Below, in pieces: positions 1-10,589 of a stretch of 64,000 nt of DNA. The DNA is from Agriotes lineatus (lineage: Eukaryota > Arthropoda > Insecta > Coleoptera > Elateridae), in assembly GCA_940337035.1 (NCBI GenBank), contig OW679197.1, forward strand, positions 39,810,466-39,874,465. The letters run 5' to 3'. The position numbers and the translations under genes are program-made. Within the stretch, counting starts at the first letter, position 1, and each line of letters opens with the position of its first letter. The notes under the pieces are model-generated. The model was given only the letters and a program-made list of their open reading frames with translations, searched no databases and was not told the origin of the DNA.

Positions 1-217
1 GACTTTTCCCGCACCGGGGTGTTTTTTACTTTCCCACAAAAACTATGGCAATTGTGTGTTCCAGGGGCGCTGTAAACGTCAACAAAAGCTAACAGGTGCT
101 AGGATACGTATAAAAATTTAGTAATTTGTGCTGCCAACTCAGTAAAGTTGTAAAATACTAAATAATATTTTTTTAACTTTTTTAAATATTTTGAGTTATT
201 CGTTACAAAAAACATTG

Positions 218-334
218 TACCTACCTCTTTCGGGAAGAATTTTCCCGAATTCGCACTACATGCAGCACTCCCTTCGGTCGTGCTGCAAACAAAGTGCTCA
301 TTCGGGAAAATTAACTTCCCGAACTTGTTAGGTA
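218..334. repeat. Short foldback (palindromic) element
   Basis: The two arms (about 218-270 and 283-334) are imperfect reverse complements. Both carry TTCCCGAA-type blocks and both outer ends read TACCTA on their own strand. The centre is a tight hairpin, GCAGCAC...GTGCTGC, around 268-286. It has no reading frame. I read it as a small non-autonomous foldback MITE. Rest of 1-620: AT-rich, nothing recognised. Confidence 0.65.
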
Positions 335-631
335 AATAACTATTTGTAAACTAACAATGCTTTTAAAACAAAATATAAGGAAATCGCATTCTATATAAGT
401 TCCACCAAGCTGAGTGCACCTTTAATTACATCACTATAGGCATTCTATAGTCCAGCGCAGGTTATAGTATTCTTTATTTTTTGTTTTAATTATGCTAAAT
501 TGTGGAACAAATTGTTAGCACACGCGTGTTTTACAATTCTTCAGAAGGTACACTACTTTAGTGTAAGGTTAGATAATTTATTAGACCACCAAACCGTCCG
601 ATCTAGAACATGAAAATTCACATTTAATGAG

Positions 632-903
632 TAGTCCAGTCATTATAATATTTTAGGTTACAAAAGGTCATGAAGTTTTGAAACTTGGCAGGAATGTCGG
701 CCCATATGCCATAACGATGCCTCTTAATTTGCGACCTCGGGAGGTCGCCGCTCGCGCCGCCATCTTGGAAAAATGGCGGCCAAAAACAGTTTTTACTGTA
801 TAACTCCGTTCCTGTTAATCCTATGCAAAAAAGAGAATAAAATTTGCTACTAAACAATACTAACAATATTTTTTTGTCAGATCGATAGTTTTCGAGTTAA
901 AGG
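632..903 (+). repeat. Left terminal inverted repeat of the Academ-like element
   Basis: It pairs with 2882-3178 over almost its whole length with scattered mismatches and small indels. It contains a GGCGACC/GGTCGCC type inner palindrome (cgacctcgggaggtcg, 731-746) and an ATGGCGGC block. The inner boundary near 903 is where similarity fades. Confidence 0.85.
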
Positions 904-1078
904 GCTTAGAAATAAAACAAACATTTTGAATGCGCAAAAAATCTGTATTTTCAACAGTTTTTTCACATTAACCACAAATTAACTTATCTATAGTTTCTTG
1001 TACAGAAACATTATTACAACCAATACATATTGCAACTCGTTTCTACACCACCCATGAGGTAGAGTGCATCGGCGCATT

Positions 1079-2432
1079 TTATTTACGTGGTTTCCCCAGT
1101 AGTACCTTCTTGCTTTTCCGCAGCTTTGCACGTTGCGATAGTTTTGGCGCAAATGATTTTTCCGAGTCACCAGCCTCTTCTTCTTCTCTTTCATTCTCCT
1201 CGTACATTTGTAAGAAGTCAAGAATATCTGCAGCCTCATTGTCGTCCTCTTCGTCAGAATCTTCCACAATGTCAGGAATGTTTTCGCAAGCTACACCATT
1301 GCAATAGAAACAGAGTGCGGAACATTTTAACCCGATCTTCCGACCCCCGCCTGCCATTCCACAGCCTTTGTTACATCTGCAAGAAATTGACTGGAGAAGT
1401 ATGTCGGGGGCTGGCTGTTGTGCTGCGCGAACAGCATCAAGCACGGTTCTTGTTTTCGTAATGCCATTCCACATTTGAACTTGATGATATGTCCGTAGGC
1501 AATGCTGGGGTACAGAATCTTCTGTGGGAGGCAGGGAGGCAAGGTTAAATTTGTTTTTGAAAACAGCCTTCACAAAACATTCGTATTAGAGGGAATCCAA
1601 TGAGTCGTTTTCATGCGATGCACCGTACAATGCCAATAAAAATGTAGCAAGAGCATTAACGTCTGCTTCTGGATGTTGAAAGATTTTAATAGTATCAGCC
1701 AACTTGTCGTTCTTTTGAAGGAGGTTGAAAAATTTGATTTTCCCCTGGTTGAACAGAGAACATGTGGTATCGCAACCACTGAATGCATGGAGAAACTGAA
1801 AATTCTTCGCTACGGTATCCTTGTAGTTGAGGCTTTGCCCAGAAAATATCTGTTCCACAATCTTTCCTCTGGCTGGTTTTCGCAAAAAAACATTGGCATG
1901 ATCTCGTGCCCTTGCGGTTAACAGAACCAATAGATCTATGTCTTCCCTTACAACATAAACAAATGGATATGAAGAGGACATATCGAGGGCTGTTTGGACG
2001 ATGAACAAATCCGCATCCTCCACGGATTGCTTTACTGTATAACCATGCTCTTCAAACTTCTTCATTAACATAGGAATTAAACGCCTTTTGTTCGAATCGG
2101 TGGACAGAAACTTTTCTTGCGAAACAGTGGAAATCATTGCTTCATCGAAAACGATATCAGCGCAAGTTTGCGACGTTGATGTCTTTCCGCGCTTTTCGTG
2201 CTCATGCTATCGAAGTTATCTGGATAACCGTCAAAAACTGTACATGCGTTTGATCAATAGTGCCGCTTAACGTATTCCACATAAATTATACAAATTGTTC
2301 CGAACGAATCGTTGCGATGCCATACCACTCGGTGCAACAAAAATCCACCGTTCAGAACATGAAAGCTTCGCCTCTGTTGTTCAGGTGAATCAATGGGCGT
2401 GAATGCTTTGAACAAAGAAGATTTGGTTGGTA
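1079..2432 (-). pseudogene. XPG/FEN-like (PIN fold) nuclease with C-terminal cysteine cluster, broken
   Basis: Read on the minus strand, this degraded gene shows the landmarks of an XPG/FEN1-type nuclease: VFDGYP at 2238-2221, EDAD in the I-region near 2015, VREDIDLLVLL near 1945, and HAFSGCDTTC near 1775 (GCD is the FEN/XPG acidic site). It continues into LPP and TYHQVQMWNG and then a cluster of seven cysteines (CRCNKGC, a 12-residue gap, then C-x3-C-x2-C-x4-C; about 1385-1268), followed by a Glu/Asp-rich tail. Similar nuclease plus cysteine modules are common in arthropod genomes and I attribute them to Academ-type transposons. Damage: in-frame TAA at 1586-1588, in-frame TGA at 2254-2256, and a frameshift near 2160. 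The longest open piece runs 2137-1586 (183 residues). It cannot make a full protein. A chance match is unlikely given the ordered motifs; the superfamily name is less certain. Confidence 0.75.
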
Positions 2433-2565
2433 CTCAGTATAGTCTCTCTTTATCTCGCGCAGATTTGGACACGTACATACGGTAGCGGTTTACATGCGTT
2501 CCAACGTGGAAATTAATATTCTTCGGCGGATACAAACGACTGGCGTTGTGCATTGTGTAAACGTA

Positions 2566-2652
2566 ACCCAACGTTGTAAACATGACAGCATATGACGACA
2601 TTTACCATAATATAACAAATATCGTAATATGCTGTCACTTTAACAATGTTGT
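2566..2652. repeat. Inverted repeat inside the Academ-like element
   Basis: The arms 2566-2603 and 2618-2652 are reverse complementary with few mismatches (core GACAGCATAT against ATATGCTGTC) around a 14-base loop. It may be a subterminal hairpin of the transposon or a tiny nested MITE. No coding content is seen between 2433 and 2881. Confidence 0.55.
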
Positions 2653-2881
2653 TCCACCTTAACACAAGTCCAATGACCAACATTCCGCATTGTCCAAGTC
2701 GAGTAGATCCGCCCTATTGGCGGACTTTCATTGGAACAGTACAGGGTGTTGGGGTCTCACGTGTCATTGTATGTAATGGATATAGTGATTTTATTAGGTA
2801 AAAATAGATAAAGTGAAAAAATTCGTGAGAAAACGCAGTTTTTTTCCAAATTCGAAATTTTCCCTCTACTTCACATCCCGC

Positions 2882-3178
2882 TACCTCGAAAACTATCAAT
2901 CTGACAAGAAAATGTTATTAGTATTGTTTTGTAGAAAATTTTATCCTCTTTAATTTATAATCAGAACTTTTTTGGATAGGATTAACAGGAACGGAGTTAT
3001 ACCCCAAAAACTATTTTTGGGCGCCATTTTTCTAAGATGGCGGCGCGAGCGGCGACCTCCCGAGGTCGCAAATTAAGAGGCATCGTTAGGGCATATGGGT
3101 CGACATTCCTGCCAAGTTTCAAAACTTCATGACCTTTTGTAAGCAAACCCGTTTCATTTCCTTTTAATGACTGTACTA
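2882..3178 (-). repeat. Right terminal inverted repeat of the Academ-like element
   Basis: Reverse complement of 632-903, slightly longer because of small insertions. The outer end reads TAATGACTGTACTA followed by the GAG duplication. Confidence 0.85.
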
Positions 3179-3565
3179 GAGGCTTTAAGTATTATTTGGT
3201 TTAAAAACCTTAGAAAGTTTCTAATCTTATTCTCTCTTGACATTATATATTTTATATATGTGTTGACGTTTTATATGGAAATTAAAATTTTAATGCTGCT
3301 ATCGGGTTTTTCAGGAAGAAATTTTTATGAAGAAAAATACTTTTCCTAAGATCAAAACTAAAAAGTTTTTCCTCTCCACAACCCAATCCGTAAACACGCT
3401 GCATATATCAACAATCAAAATGATTAATTTCAACCAAATTGATAACGTGGGCTGTATGTTTAGTATTGATTCAGAAAGCAGCTCATTTTAATTAATGCAA
3501 CTGTCACTTTACGTCAGCTTAATTTGACACAAATGGCTTTCAGACAAACTCTTTAATTTTATATA

Positions 3566-4318
3566 CCGTCTGTTCTATAAAAAAGGCCCCACCTTCTAGC
3601 TACTTTATTATTTATTTTAGACCCAATATACCTTATATCAAATCAAATGGCACATAAAAACCTATATTTTAACACTATCAAAAAAAATTTATCTTCAATT
3701 GTTTCAGAGTGGTGACGTCACGTGCAAATTTTTTAAATGACACTGTATATATTTTTTTACATTTTCTGGTAGAGGTTTTTTTTCTCTTTTCAACAATATA
3801 AATATTTTATGCCCTTACATAAGAAAATTTTCGAGAAAAATTAAAAAACTTTTTTATCGGTGGGAGGCCACCATACAAAACTATAAACAAAAGTGTAACT
3901 CAGAAAAACAAAACAATAAACACTTTATATTATTCTGAAATCTGACAGTTAAAGCGTTTGGCTACTATTTGTTTTGTTTTTCTGAGTTACACTTTTGTTT
4001 ACAGTTTTGTATATGGCCTCCCACTGTGAAAAAGTTTTTGTAATTTTTCACGAAATTTTTTTTATGTAAGTGCATGAAATATTTATATTGTTGAAAAGAG
4101 AAAAAAAACCTCTACCAGAAAATGTAAAAAAATATATACAGTGTCATTTAAAAAAATTGCACGTGACGTCACCACTCTGAAACAATTGAAGATAAAAATT
4201 TGTTAATTGTGTTAAAATGTAGGTTTTTATGTATCATTTGATTTGATATAAGGTTTATTGGGTCTAAAATAAACAATAAAGTAGCTAGAAGGCGGGGCCT
4301 TTTTTATAGAACAGACGG
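3566..4318. mobile_element. 753-bp foldback MITE, TA target duplication
   Basis: Starts with CCGTCTGTTCTATAAAAAAG and ends with its reverse complement. The two halves are near-perfect inverted copies over about 340 bp each, meeting around 3900-4000. Both ends abut TATA (3562-3565 and 4319-4322), so a TA insertion site of the Tc1/mariner type is likely. No open frame of note. The high arm identity suggests a fairly young insertion. The following stretch, 4323-5200, is AT-rich and I see nothing in it. Confidence 0.88.
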
Positions 4319-5256
4319 TATACTGCTCCACACATGAACTGGACCATTTGCATATATTGGTGCAATTTTTAAAAATATTTTTCAAAAGGACAGTCATGGC
4401 ATTTTAGGTAACCTTTCATGATTGTGTCACTATAAAAAGCATTTCTTTTCATAATTTGGTTTAAAGAAAACTCAGTCCATTAATAAAATATTATCATTTT
4501 AAAATTTAGAATTTTGCCCAAATGTTGATAGCACATAACTAATAATATTATAATGTGCTTTTAGAATTAAATAATTAAGTTAAAAACTGCGTTAAGAATA
4601 CGAGTATCTTAAACAATTAGATTACAATTGGCGATAACTGCTGTCAACTTCCACAAATTTATAAAAAGCGTGTGGCAGTTTGATTACTTTACTTTAGAGT
4701 TGTGTTAATTGTAGTTCATAATAATAGAATTTTTTTGAAGTGGAAATATAATCTGAAATTGTTTTTTTATTGAATGAGTTATATGACAATTGATTGAATT
4801 AAAGGTGTAGAAATCGTTCTCTAGAATAGATAAATATAGAGATATTTTTGTTTATATGGTGACGCTTTTTAAATAATAAATATTATAAAGACATTAACTT
4901 TATAAAACGCTGATTTAAAATTGACAATAAGAAATAAATCCTAAATAAATATAATTGAAAAAATCAAATATATCTTTTCAATTAGTACATAACTAATGCA
5001 TAAATAATTAAAGATAAATGATATCCTTAAATAATAGTAATTACTAGCAGAGGCGATTGACTTTTCCGTGTTAGTGTAATGGGATAGAACTTTTATTGGC
5101 AGCTAAAATACGAAGGAAACTAGAAAAATTATCTACCTAGAGATTACAGAAACAATGGATGTTCTTGAGCTTTTAATATAAAATAGTGACCAGTCTCTCA
5201 TAGTGACGCACCAGCTTTGATAGTTTCGTTCATTATTTTATTTTCTTGAGAGTTTT

Positions 5257-6885
5257 GTGTCTGAAAACAAGCTTTGTAATATTGGAGCTAGAAGTGTAAT
5301 CAGGTTTCTTACAAGTCAAGGCAACAGCCCGAAAATAATCCGGGAGCGAATGACTGCAGTATGTACAGTATATTTCACAATAATTAAATTTTGGTCAAAA
5401 CAGTTTTGTGGCGGACGACAATCCATAGAAGATGATTCTAGAAGTGGAAGACTTGCAAAAGCTACAAATGTTGAAATGTGCAAGAAAGTGGATATGGTTT
5501 TTAAGGATCGTCGAATCAAAGTGTTCACAATCGTTACCGCATTGGGAATATCCGAATCTAGCATTTTAACAATACTGCTCCATAAATTGGGTATGAGTAA
5601 AGTTTCAGCAAAATGGGCTCCCAGATTGTTGTCTCTCGAGCAAAAGTTACGTAGGAATAAAATTTTCCAAAACAATTTGGAATTTTTAGAAGCTGGTCCA
5701 AACTGTCGAATATGGTTAGTAACTGGTGATGAGCTTTAGGTACATCGCTGGGATCTCGAGACAAAAGTAAAGTCGATGTAATGGGTTCAAATGGGTCTCC
5801 TCCGCAAAAGAGGCCCCCAATTTTCAACTGGAAAACTCCTGGCCGCCATTTTTTGGGTCAGGCAAGGTTTTATTTTGATTAAATGTATTGCTAAACCCTT
5901 TAAAATAAACGCAGAGACCTAAGATCCTCGTAATACTGTCAAAAAAGCTGTGTGCGACTATTGTCAAAAACTTCACAATCGGTTACATAGTGATATGTTC
6001 CTTTTTAATGACAATGCAACCATGCATAAAACCGTCAAACCGATTCTCCAGGAATGGAGTTAGAATATTCCGAAGCCGGACATTTTGGCGCCGCCGTCTC
6101 GGCGCCGCCACTTCGGCACCGCCATCTCGGCGCTGGGCCAGCTCAACGCCGGGACAACTCGGCGCCAGTCGATTCGGCGCTGGGCCATCTTGGCGCAGAA
6201 TTGGTTTAGAAAGATATACAGTAACTACAAAAGAGTCGGCATCAAATAGGAAACATTTTTATTTTTGCTTTTCAAAAAAGCTTTTTACGGCAATAATTTG
6301 TGCTTGTCTGACAACCTATTTAGCCCGTATTAGATATATTGAGAGATTTTTACTTAGTGAGAAAATGGCGTTTTTCGAAATTATGTAAATCCAAAAAGTG
6401 CTGTTTTTCGGAAATTAAACAGGATTTCAATGAGATTTTTTATTGTTTGTTAATTTTAGCTGACTGAACAATCTCAAGGCCAGAAAATAACTTTTTTCGT
6501 AAAATTTGGTTCTATCTTGACTAGTAAATGCATCTTTCGTAATTATTTTTAAAATAGGTATATATAATTTTACTGATAACGGAAGTCACGTGACAACTTT
6601 TGTTTGGCCCATTTGTAATCACTTTTCAACCACCTCTGGTCGATATGACTGTGCGCCGAGTTGTCCCGGCGCCGAGCTGGTCCCCCACCGAGATGGCGGA
6701 GCCGAAGTGGCGGCGCCGAGATGGCGGCGCCGAGATGTACTAGACCCAGAACATTCACCTTATAGTCAGAATTTGGCGCCGTCAGACTTCTATCTGCTTG
6801 AAAATCTGAATAAAAGCCTCAGAGAACGTTGTTTTACAACAAGCATTTTAAGGAGGCTGTCGAGGACTATTTTGATATTAAAAAC
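5257..6885 (+). pseudogene. Mariner transposase, degenerate and split by a MITE
   Basis: The first part (5257-5739) is a mariner-family N-terminal region: two helix-turn-helix blocks (IRFLTSQGNSPKIIRERM; RRIKVFTIVTALGISESSI), a GRQSIEDDSRSGRL linker and the first catalytic site VTGDEL just before a stop. Downstream in other frames are KAVCDYCQKLHNRLH and FLFNDNATMHK (second catalytic Asp, about 6001-6030). The gene is then interrupted at about 6070 and resumes after 6745 with HSPYSQNLAPSDFYLLENL, which holds the third catalytic Asp (LAPSD). The D,D,D triad of the family is thus traceable in order. The expected initiator is GTG, not ATG. With stops, frameshifts and a 0.66-kb insertion it is dead. 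No TIRs were identified. The C-terminal end is cut by the start of an antisense LINE at about 6885. Confidence 0.85.
6080..6738. mobile_element. GC-rich MITE inserted in the mariner transposase
   Basis: The two ends, about 100 bp each, are inverted copies starting ACATYTYGGCGCCGCC. They are built from repeats of a 14-16 base motif of the type CGCCGCCATCTCGG, so they stand out from AT-rich surroundings. The interior (6200-6630) is AT-rich non-coding. The insertion separates the DNATMHK and LAPSDF parts of the mariner gene, so it landed after that mariner. The exact target duplication could not be assigned. Confidence 0.8.
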
Positions 6886-9560
6886 TTCTTTTCTTCTTCT
6901 TTGTCTTTCCCTTTATGCCACTACAGCGTTGGGGCTTCTATCCATCTTCTGAAGTTGTTTCTGTCTTCTGCCATTTCTGATGTGATCTCTTCTCGTTTTC
7001 CATTGTACTTTATGCAGATATCTCACCTCCGCGGCTGTTACCCTTGATTGGTGTTTGTCCATTATTGTCCAGCTTTCAGATCCATAAGAGTGTTGGTATG
7101 TATATTGTTTTATATAAGTGTATCTGTGTCTTGTTGCTTATTTCTCCCTTTCCAATGATGGTGTTCCAGTGTTGTTTATTATACCTCTTTATCTATTTTT
7201 CCATATTTTGATATAATTGTACCTAAGTACTCATAACTTTCTACTTCTTCTAGTGTCCTGTCATGTATTCTTATTTTTTCTCTTTGGGGTTCTTGCTTCT
7301 TGGAGATACTCATTCTCATTTATCTTTAGACCTTTGCTCTCCATCTGTTGCACCCAGTCGTTTAAAACTTCCTGTAACGCGTGTCTACTATTGGCCAGAA
7401 GTACTACGAAAAGCGTTCAAATATGAATTATAATTTGAATTGCCCGCCAAAAGACAAAGACATACACATTCAGTCGTTAAGTTGTCAAAATGCATTTTCG
7501 TTCAATTGGCAAGCATTAGTGAAGTGAGAGTGCATTCAAGCTTCGAACAACGCATTATTGGTAAATTTCTCATCAACGAAGATATCAAACCATAAAAAAT
7601 TTGTGTAAGAGTTAAAAGACAGTTTGATGCGCAATCACTATCAGATATAAGCGTTTACAAAAGGAGCAAAGCGTTTAACGATGGCTGCAAAGGTGCTGAG
7701 AATAAACCGCATTCTCGCCGTCCAGAAACATTGACCACATAAGAGAATGCTGACAGAGTAAAATGGACTTTTTTGAAACGATCGTCGAATTACAGTAAAG
7801 GATATTCCTTCTGCATTAAATATTAGTAGGGGTAACTTGAAAAAACGAGAGTTCTCTGTCTGTGTCTTACGGGATAATGCTCGACCCCATTTCGCTATTC
7901 ACACGCTGACTACGATTCAAAAATTTAAATGGACCATGCTGTCACATTTACCTTTCATTTCGGACCTTCCTGCATCGGTTTTGTATTTGTTTGGAATCTT
8001 AAAACAGTTTGTAGGAGAAAAATACGTCGTTGTAATGAAGAAGTCATTGAAATTGTTCCGGAATGGGTGTGACAGCAGCCAAAGGATTTTTTTTCTCGTG
8101 GAATATAGAAACTTACGGAACGATGGCACCAGTTTATTAAAAGAGAGGGAGACTGAGTAGAAAAATGGCATGATATACATTAGAGTCCATGATATACATT
8201 AGAGTCCTTGTGTTTGTTTTTGAATAACTATTAAATGATAATTTATATTTGCACGCTTCTCATACATCGCCAGCCTAGACCAGGGTCTCTAGGTAGATTG
8301 ATCTCAAGTTCCAACTTCTTATTTTTGTATTTCTTTTGTGTGTTTTGCACTGCTTTATTATTTTATCCATTAGTATTATGAATAGTAGTAGGCGCAGGCT
8401 ATGCCCTTGCTTAATCCCTTTTTTCATTTTGAAATTCTTAGAGCATTTGCCGTTTAGTCTTACGCTTCCTTCTACATTATTGTATAATATTTCTTAGTTT
8501 GCATCGACATTCATTTGCTCTAGTATCGTTCATATGTGGTGTTTTGGCACTGCGTAGAAAGCCGTTTTCAAATAAAAGAATGCCAGATGTAACGCTCTTC
8601 CCTACTCTAAGTACTCTGTTGTCATTCACTATGTAAATATACAGTCTTGTGTTAGTTTACTCTGCATCTATGCTCCTTGTTTTTGCTGTAGTTCGTCTTC
8701 TATATCGTCTCTGAGTTTCTCCTCTAAAATTTTCTTCTGCTCTTGTTATTACATCTCTTTCTCTTTCATTTATCATTTGCCTCGCCTCCTCCTATTTACT
8801 TCTTTATTTTCTATCTAATTATATTTATATTTGTCTTCACAGTGTATTCTCCAGGTTTCTAGGATATCGTCTATTTCTGTGTCTACCCTATTATTTTTGT
8901 ATTTGTTTCTTACACTTCTTACTTGCTTTCCTTTCTTGCTTCTTAACCCATTGACGATTGTCCATAACCTCTTTTGATTTTTCCTGTATGATTTTTCTAT
9001 AGTTCAGCCGAAATCTTCCCATGATCTCTTTTTTGCTTCTTTGATTGCGTCTTTAGCTTCGCGCGTTTGTTTGTACTGCTCTTTGTTTTCTTCAGTTTTT
9101 GCACTCAAGTAGTTCTTCCATGCTTGTTTCGTTAGCTTTATTTTCTCCTTCACTGTATGATTAAAGCACTCTGTTCTTTTTTGTCCTTTTTTTATTCCGC
9201 AGCTTTCTTTGGCTACTGCCCAAATGGTTGCCTTGAACTTATTCCACTTTTCATCTATGTTCCACCTACTTCTAGCTTCTTCTTCTTGCTTTTGTTAAGC
9301 TATAGCCCATCTTCTATTCCCTATACCTTTGTCGGTTTGGTGCTATTTCTAGTTCTTCAGTTTTAATACTTTAATATTTCTTTGGTCTCTCTTTTTTCGG
9401 CGGTTTGGATCTGGTGTCTGCTATCACTAGTCTGTGCTCAGTTGATAGTTCTGCTCCCCTTATTACCTTTACATCTAAAATAGCATATCTGGCAGTTGTG
9501 CTGCATGTTATATAGTTTATAACGCTTTTCACTTGTCTTGCTTCTTCCTCATAAGTATAT
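6885..9560 (-). mobile_element. Antisense non-LTR retrotransposon (LINE), degenerate, split by a mariner-type element
   Basis: Read on the minus strand from about 9560 down: an endonuclease C-terminal signature (RGAELSTEHRLVIADTRSK, near 9440), a basic Lys/Glu-rich linker (AWKNYLSAKTEENKEQYKQ near 9120), reverse transcriptase fingers and palm (AFYAVPKHHIWTILEQM near 8540; KKGIKQGHSLRLLLFIILMD near 8400), then AGDVVLLANSRHALQEVLND across the insertion and the thumb/C-terminal tail ending PNAVVA with a stop at 6913-6915. The 3' end is AAGAAGAAG-like. Frames shift several times and the active site YADD is decayed to AGD. The clade is not settled; the tail resembles RTE-type LINEs. The 5' limit near 9560 is approximate, the element being probably 5'-truncated. 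Confidence 0.8.
7407..8262 (+). mobile_element. Internally deleted mariner-type element (856 bp) with TIRs and TA duplication
   Basis: Ends are inverted copies (CGAAAAGCGTTCAAATATG and TGAGAAGCGTGCAAATATA) flanked by TA at 7405-7406 and 8263-8264. Inside, a broken transposase reads EQRIIGKFLINEDIK (first HTH), VYKRSKAFNDGCK, SRRPET, DRRITVKDIPSALNISRGNL (second HTH), then jumps straight to VLRDNARPHFA (second catalytic Asp, near 7875) and SVLYLFGILKQF. The segment with the first catalytic Asp is deleted. It sits in the LINE precisely between the codons of the reverse transcriptase active site and VVLLA. Confidence 0.85.
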
Positions 9561-9579
9561 GTATGTATATTTTTTCAAA

Positions 9580-9980
9580 CCCCGGGGAAGGCAAGAGTTT
9601 ACGAATAAAAGCGTACAATATCAGTCCTTCTCAGGACTAACCAGGAACACCTGAAGACGGTAGTAGATCAAAACTCCCGAAACGTTTTGTGATATACACC
9701 CTAGACAGTGGAAAAAGTCCGATAAAAACACATTATATTTATATGTTTGAAGAACGTGTTTCCTATTAACAACTAGTAGTCTATGCACATTTCTATCATT
9801 CTTTCTTAATCATTATTAAAGATCTCTTCTTCAGCATCTTTCCCAATCATTTCAAATCCGTTTTTCCTCTTCATATTCGAGCGTTCCAGTCTCCTAACAC
9901 TAATGTGTATCTACTTTTTTGCCTCCCATCCTCCACCTCCTTGCTTAATTCATCATAGAAAGCTTCTTTGTCGTCTGCCG
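9580..9980. other. Gene-free stretch, no feature recognised
   Basis: Holds a small hairpin at 9668-9691 (CAAAAC against GTTTTG) and T-rich, possibly LINE-derived sequence from 9780. Nothing else can be supported. Confidence 0.4.
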
Positions 9981-9981
9981 T

Positions 9982-10260
9982 CAGCGGCAGATAAAGTTAT
10001 TATCTGCCGCTGACAACTTTATCTGCCGCTGAAAAGATTAAGTAATTTTCTTCGAATTTTGTTCACAAAGTTGTAAATAATTTGTTATAAAATAGATTAA
10101 AGAAAAAATACTATATGTTATTCGGAGCAGAAGTATCTTTATGTGACTCGGTTGTACTTATCTGCCTCGCAATCTCGGCAGATAACCCGTCCAGCCACGC
10201 AACATAAAGTATAACTTTTGCTCCTAATAACATAAAATACTATAACATACTAGTACGAGA
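9982..10260. repeat. Foldback repeat cluster with TTATCTGCC motif
   Basis: CAGCGGCAGATAA at 9982-9994 is followed by its reverse complement at 10000-10012 and by a direct copy at 10019-10031. A second, larger inverted pair (about 10119-10150 and 10190-10225, core GGAGCA...TGCTCC) encloses TTATCTGCC...GGCAGATAA at 10159-10187. The shared TTATCTGCC motif links the two palindromes. Confidence 0.6.
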
Positions 10261-10589
10261 AGAGTAGCCGATGTAAAATTTTACATGACGTTATGCCAAA
10301 ATGTTTATATACTATATATTTTAAATGTAATCTGTAATAATTTTTTATCTACGACAGTGTGTAAAATTGCCTTTTAGTTGGCAGTTTTAAGTTTGTAAAA
10401 CGACTGTTTAATAACATGTTTTCATTAGTTTACGTCGTCATTAGTAACGTGTTTAAAAGATTTCATTAGGCACGTTGTCAGTAGCAACGTGTTTTAAAAT
10501 TTTTAAAACACGCAAAATTACGATCGGTTGCTGGTAATCCTAATTTACATTTATTTATTTTTTTATATTTACCGTGTTTTCTAGATTCT

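Larger units (their letters stand above)
632..3178 (-). mobile_element. Academ-like DNA transposon, internally deleted, with long TIRs
   Basis: Long terminal inverted repeats (632-903 and about 2882-3178) flank a minus-strand nuclease pseudogene. The outermost bases read TAGTMCAGTCATTA on both ends, and a GAG triplet lies directly outside each end (629-631 and 3179-3181), consistent with a 3-bp target duplication. From memory, the Academ superfamily combines 3-4 bp duplications with an XPG-type nuclease and a cysteine cluster, which is what this element shows. The transposase core that should precede the nuclease is absent: only about 450 bp lie between the nuclease remnant and the right TIR. 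It is therefore probably a dead, internally deleted copy. The family assignment is inference; the TIRs, duplication and nuclease motifs are seen directly. Confidence 0.7.

Noticed and set aside
624..866. 80-residue minus frame
   Set aside because: It lies within the left terminal inverted repeat of the Academ-like element; non-coding.
9647..9691. Hammerhead ribozyme-like core (CTGAAGA ... GAAAC)
   Set aside because: The expected stem II does not pair; a different hairpin (CAAAAC/GTTTTG) explains the sequence better.
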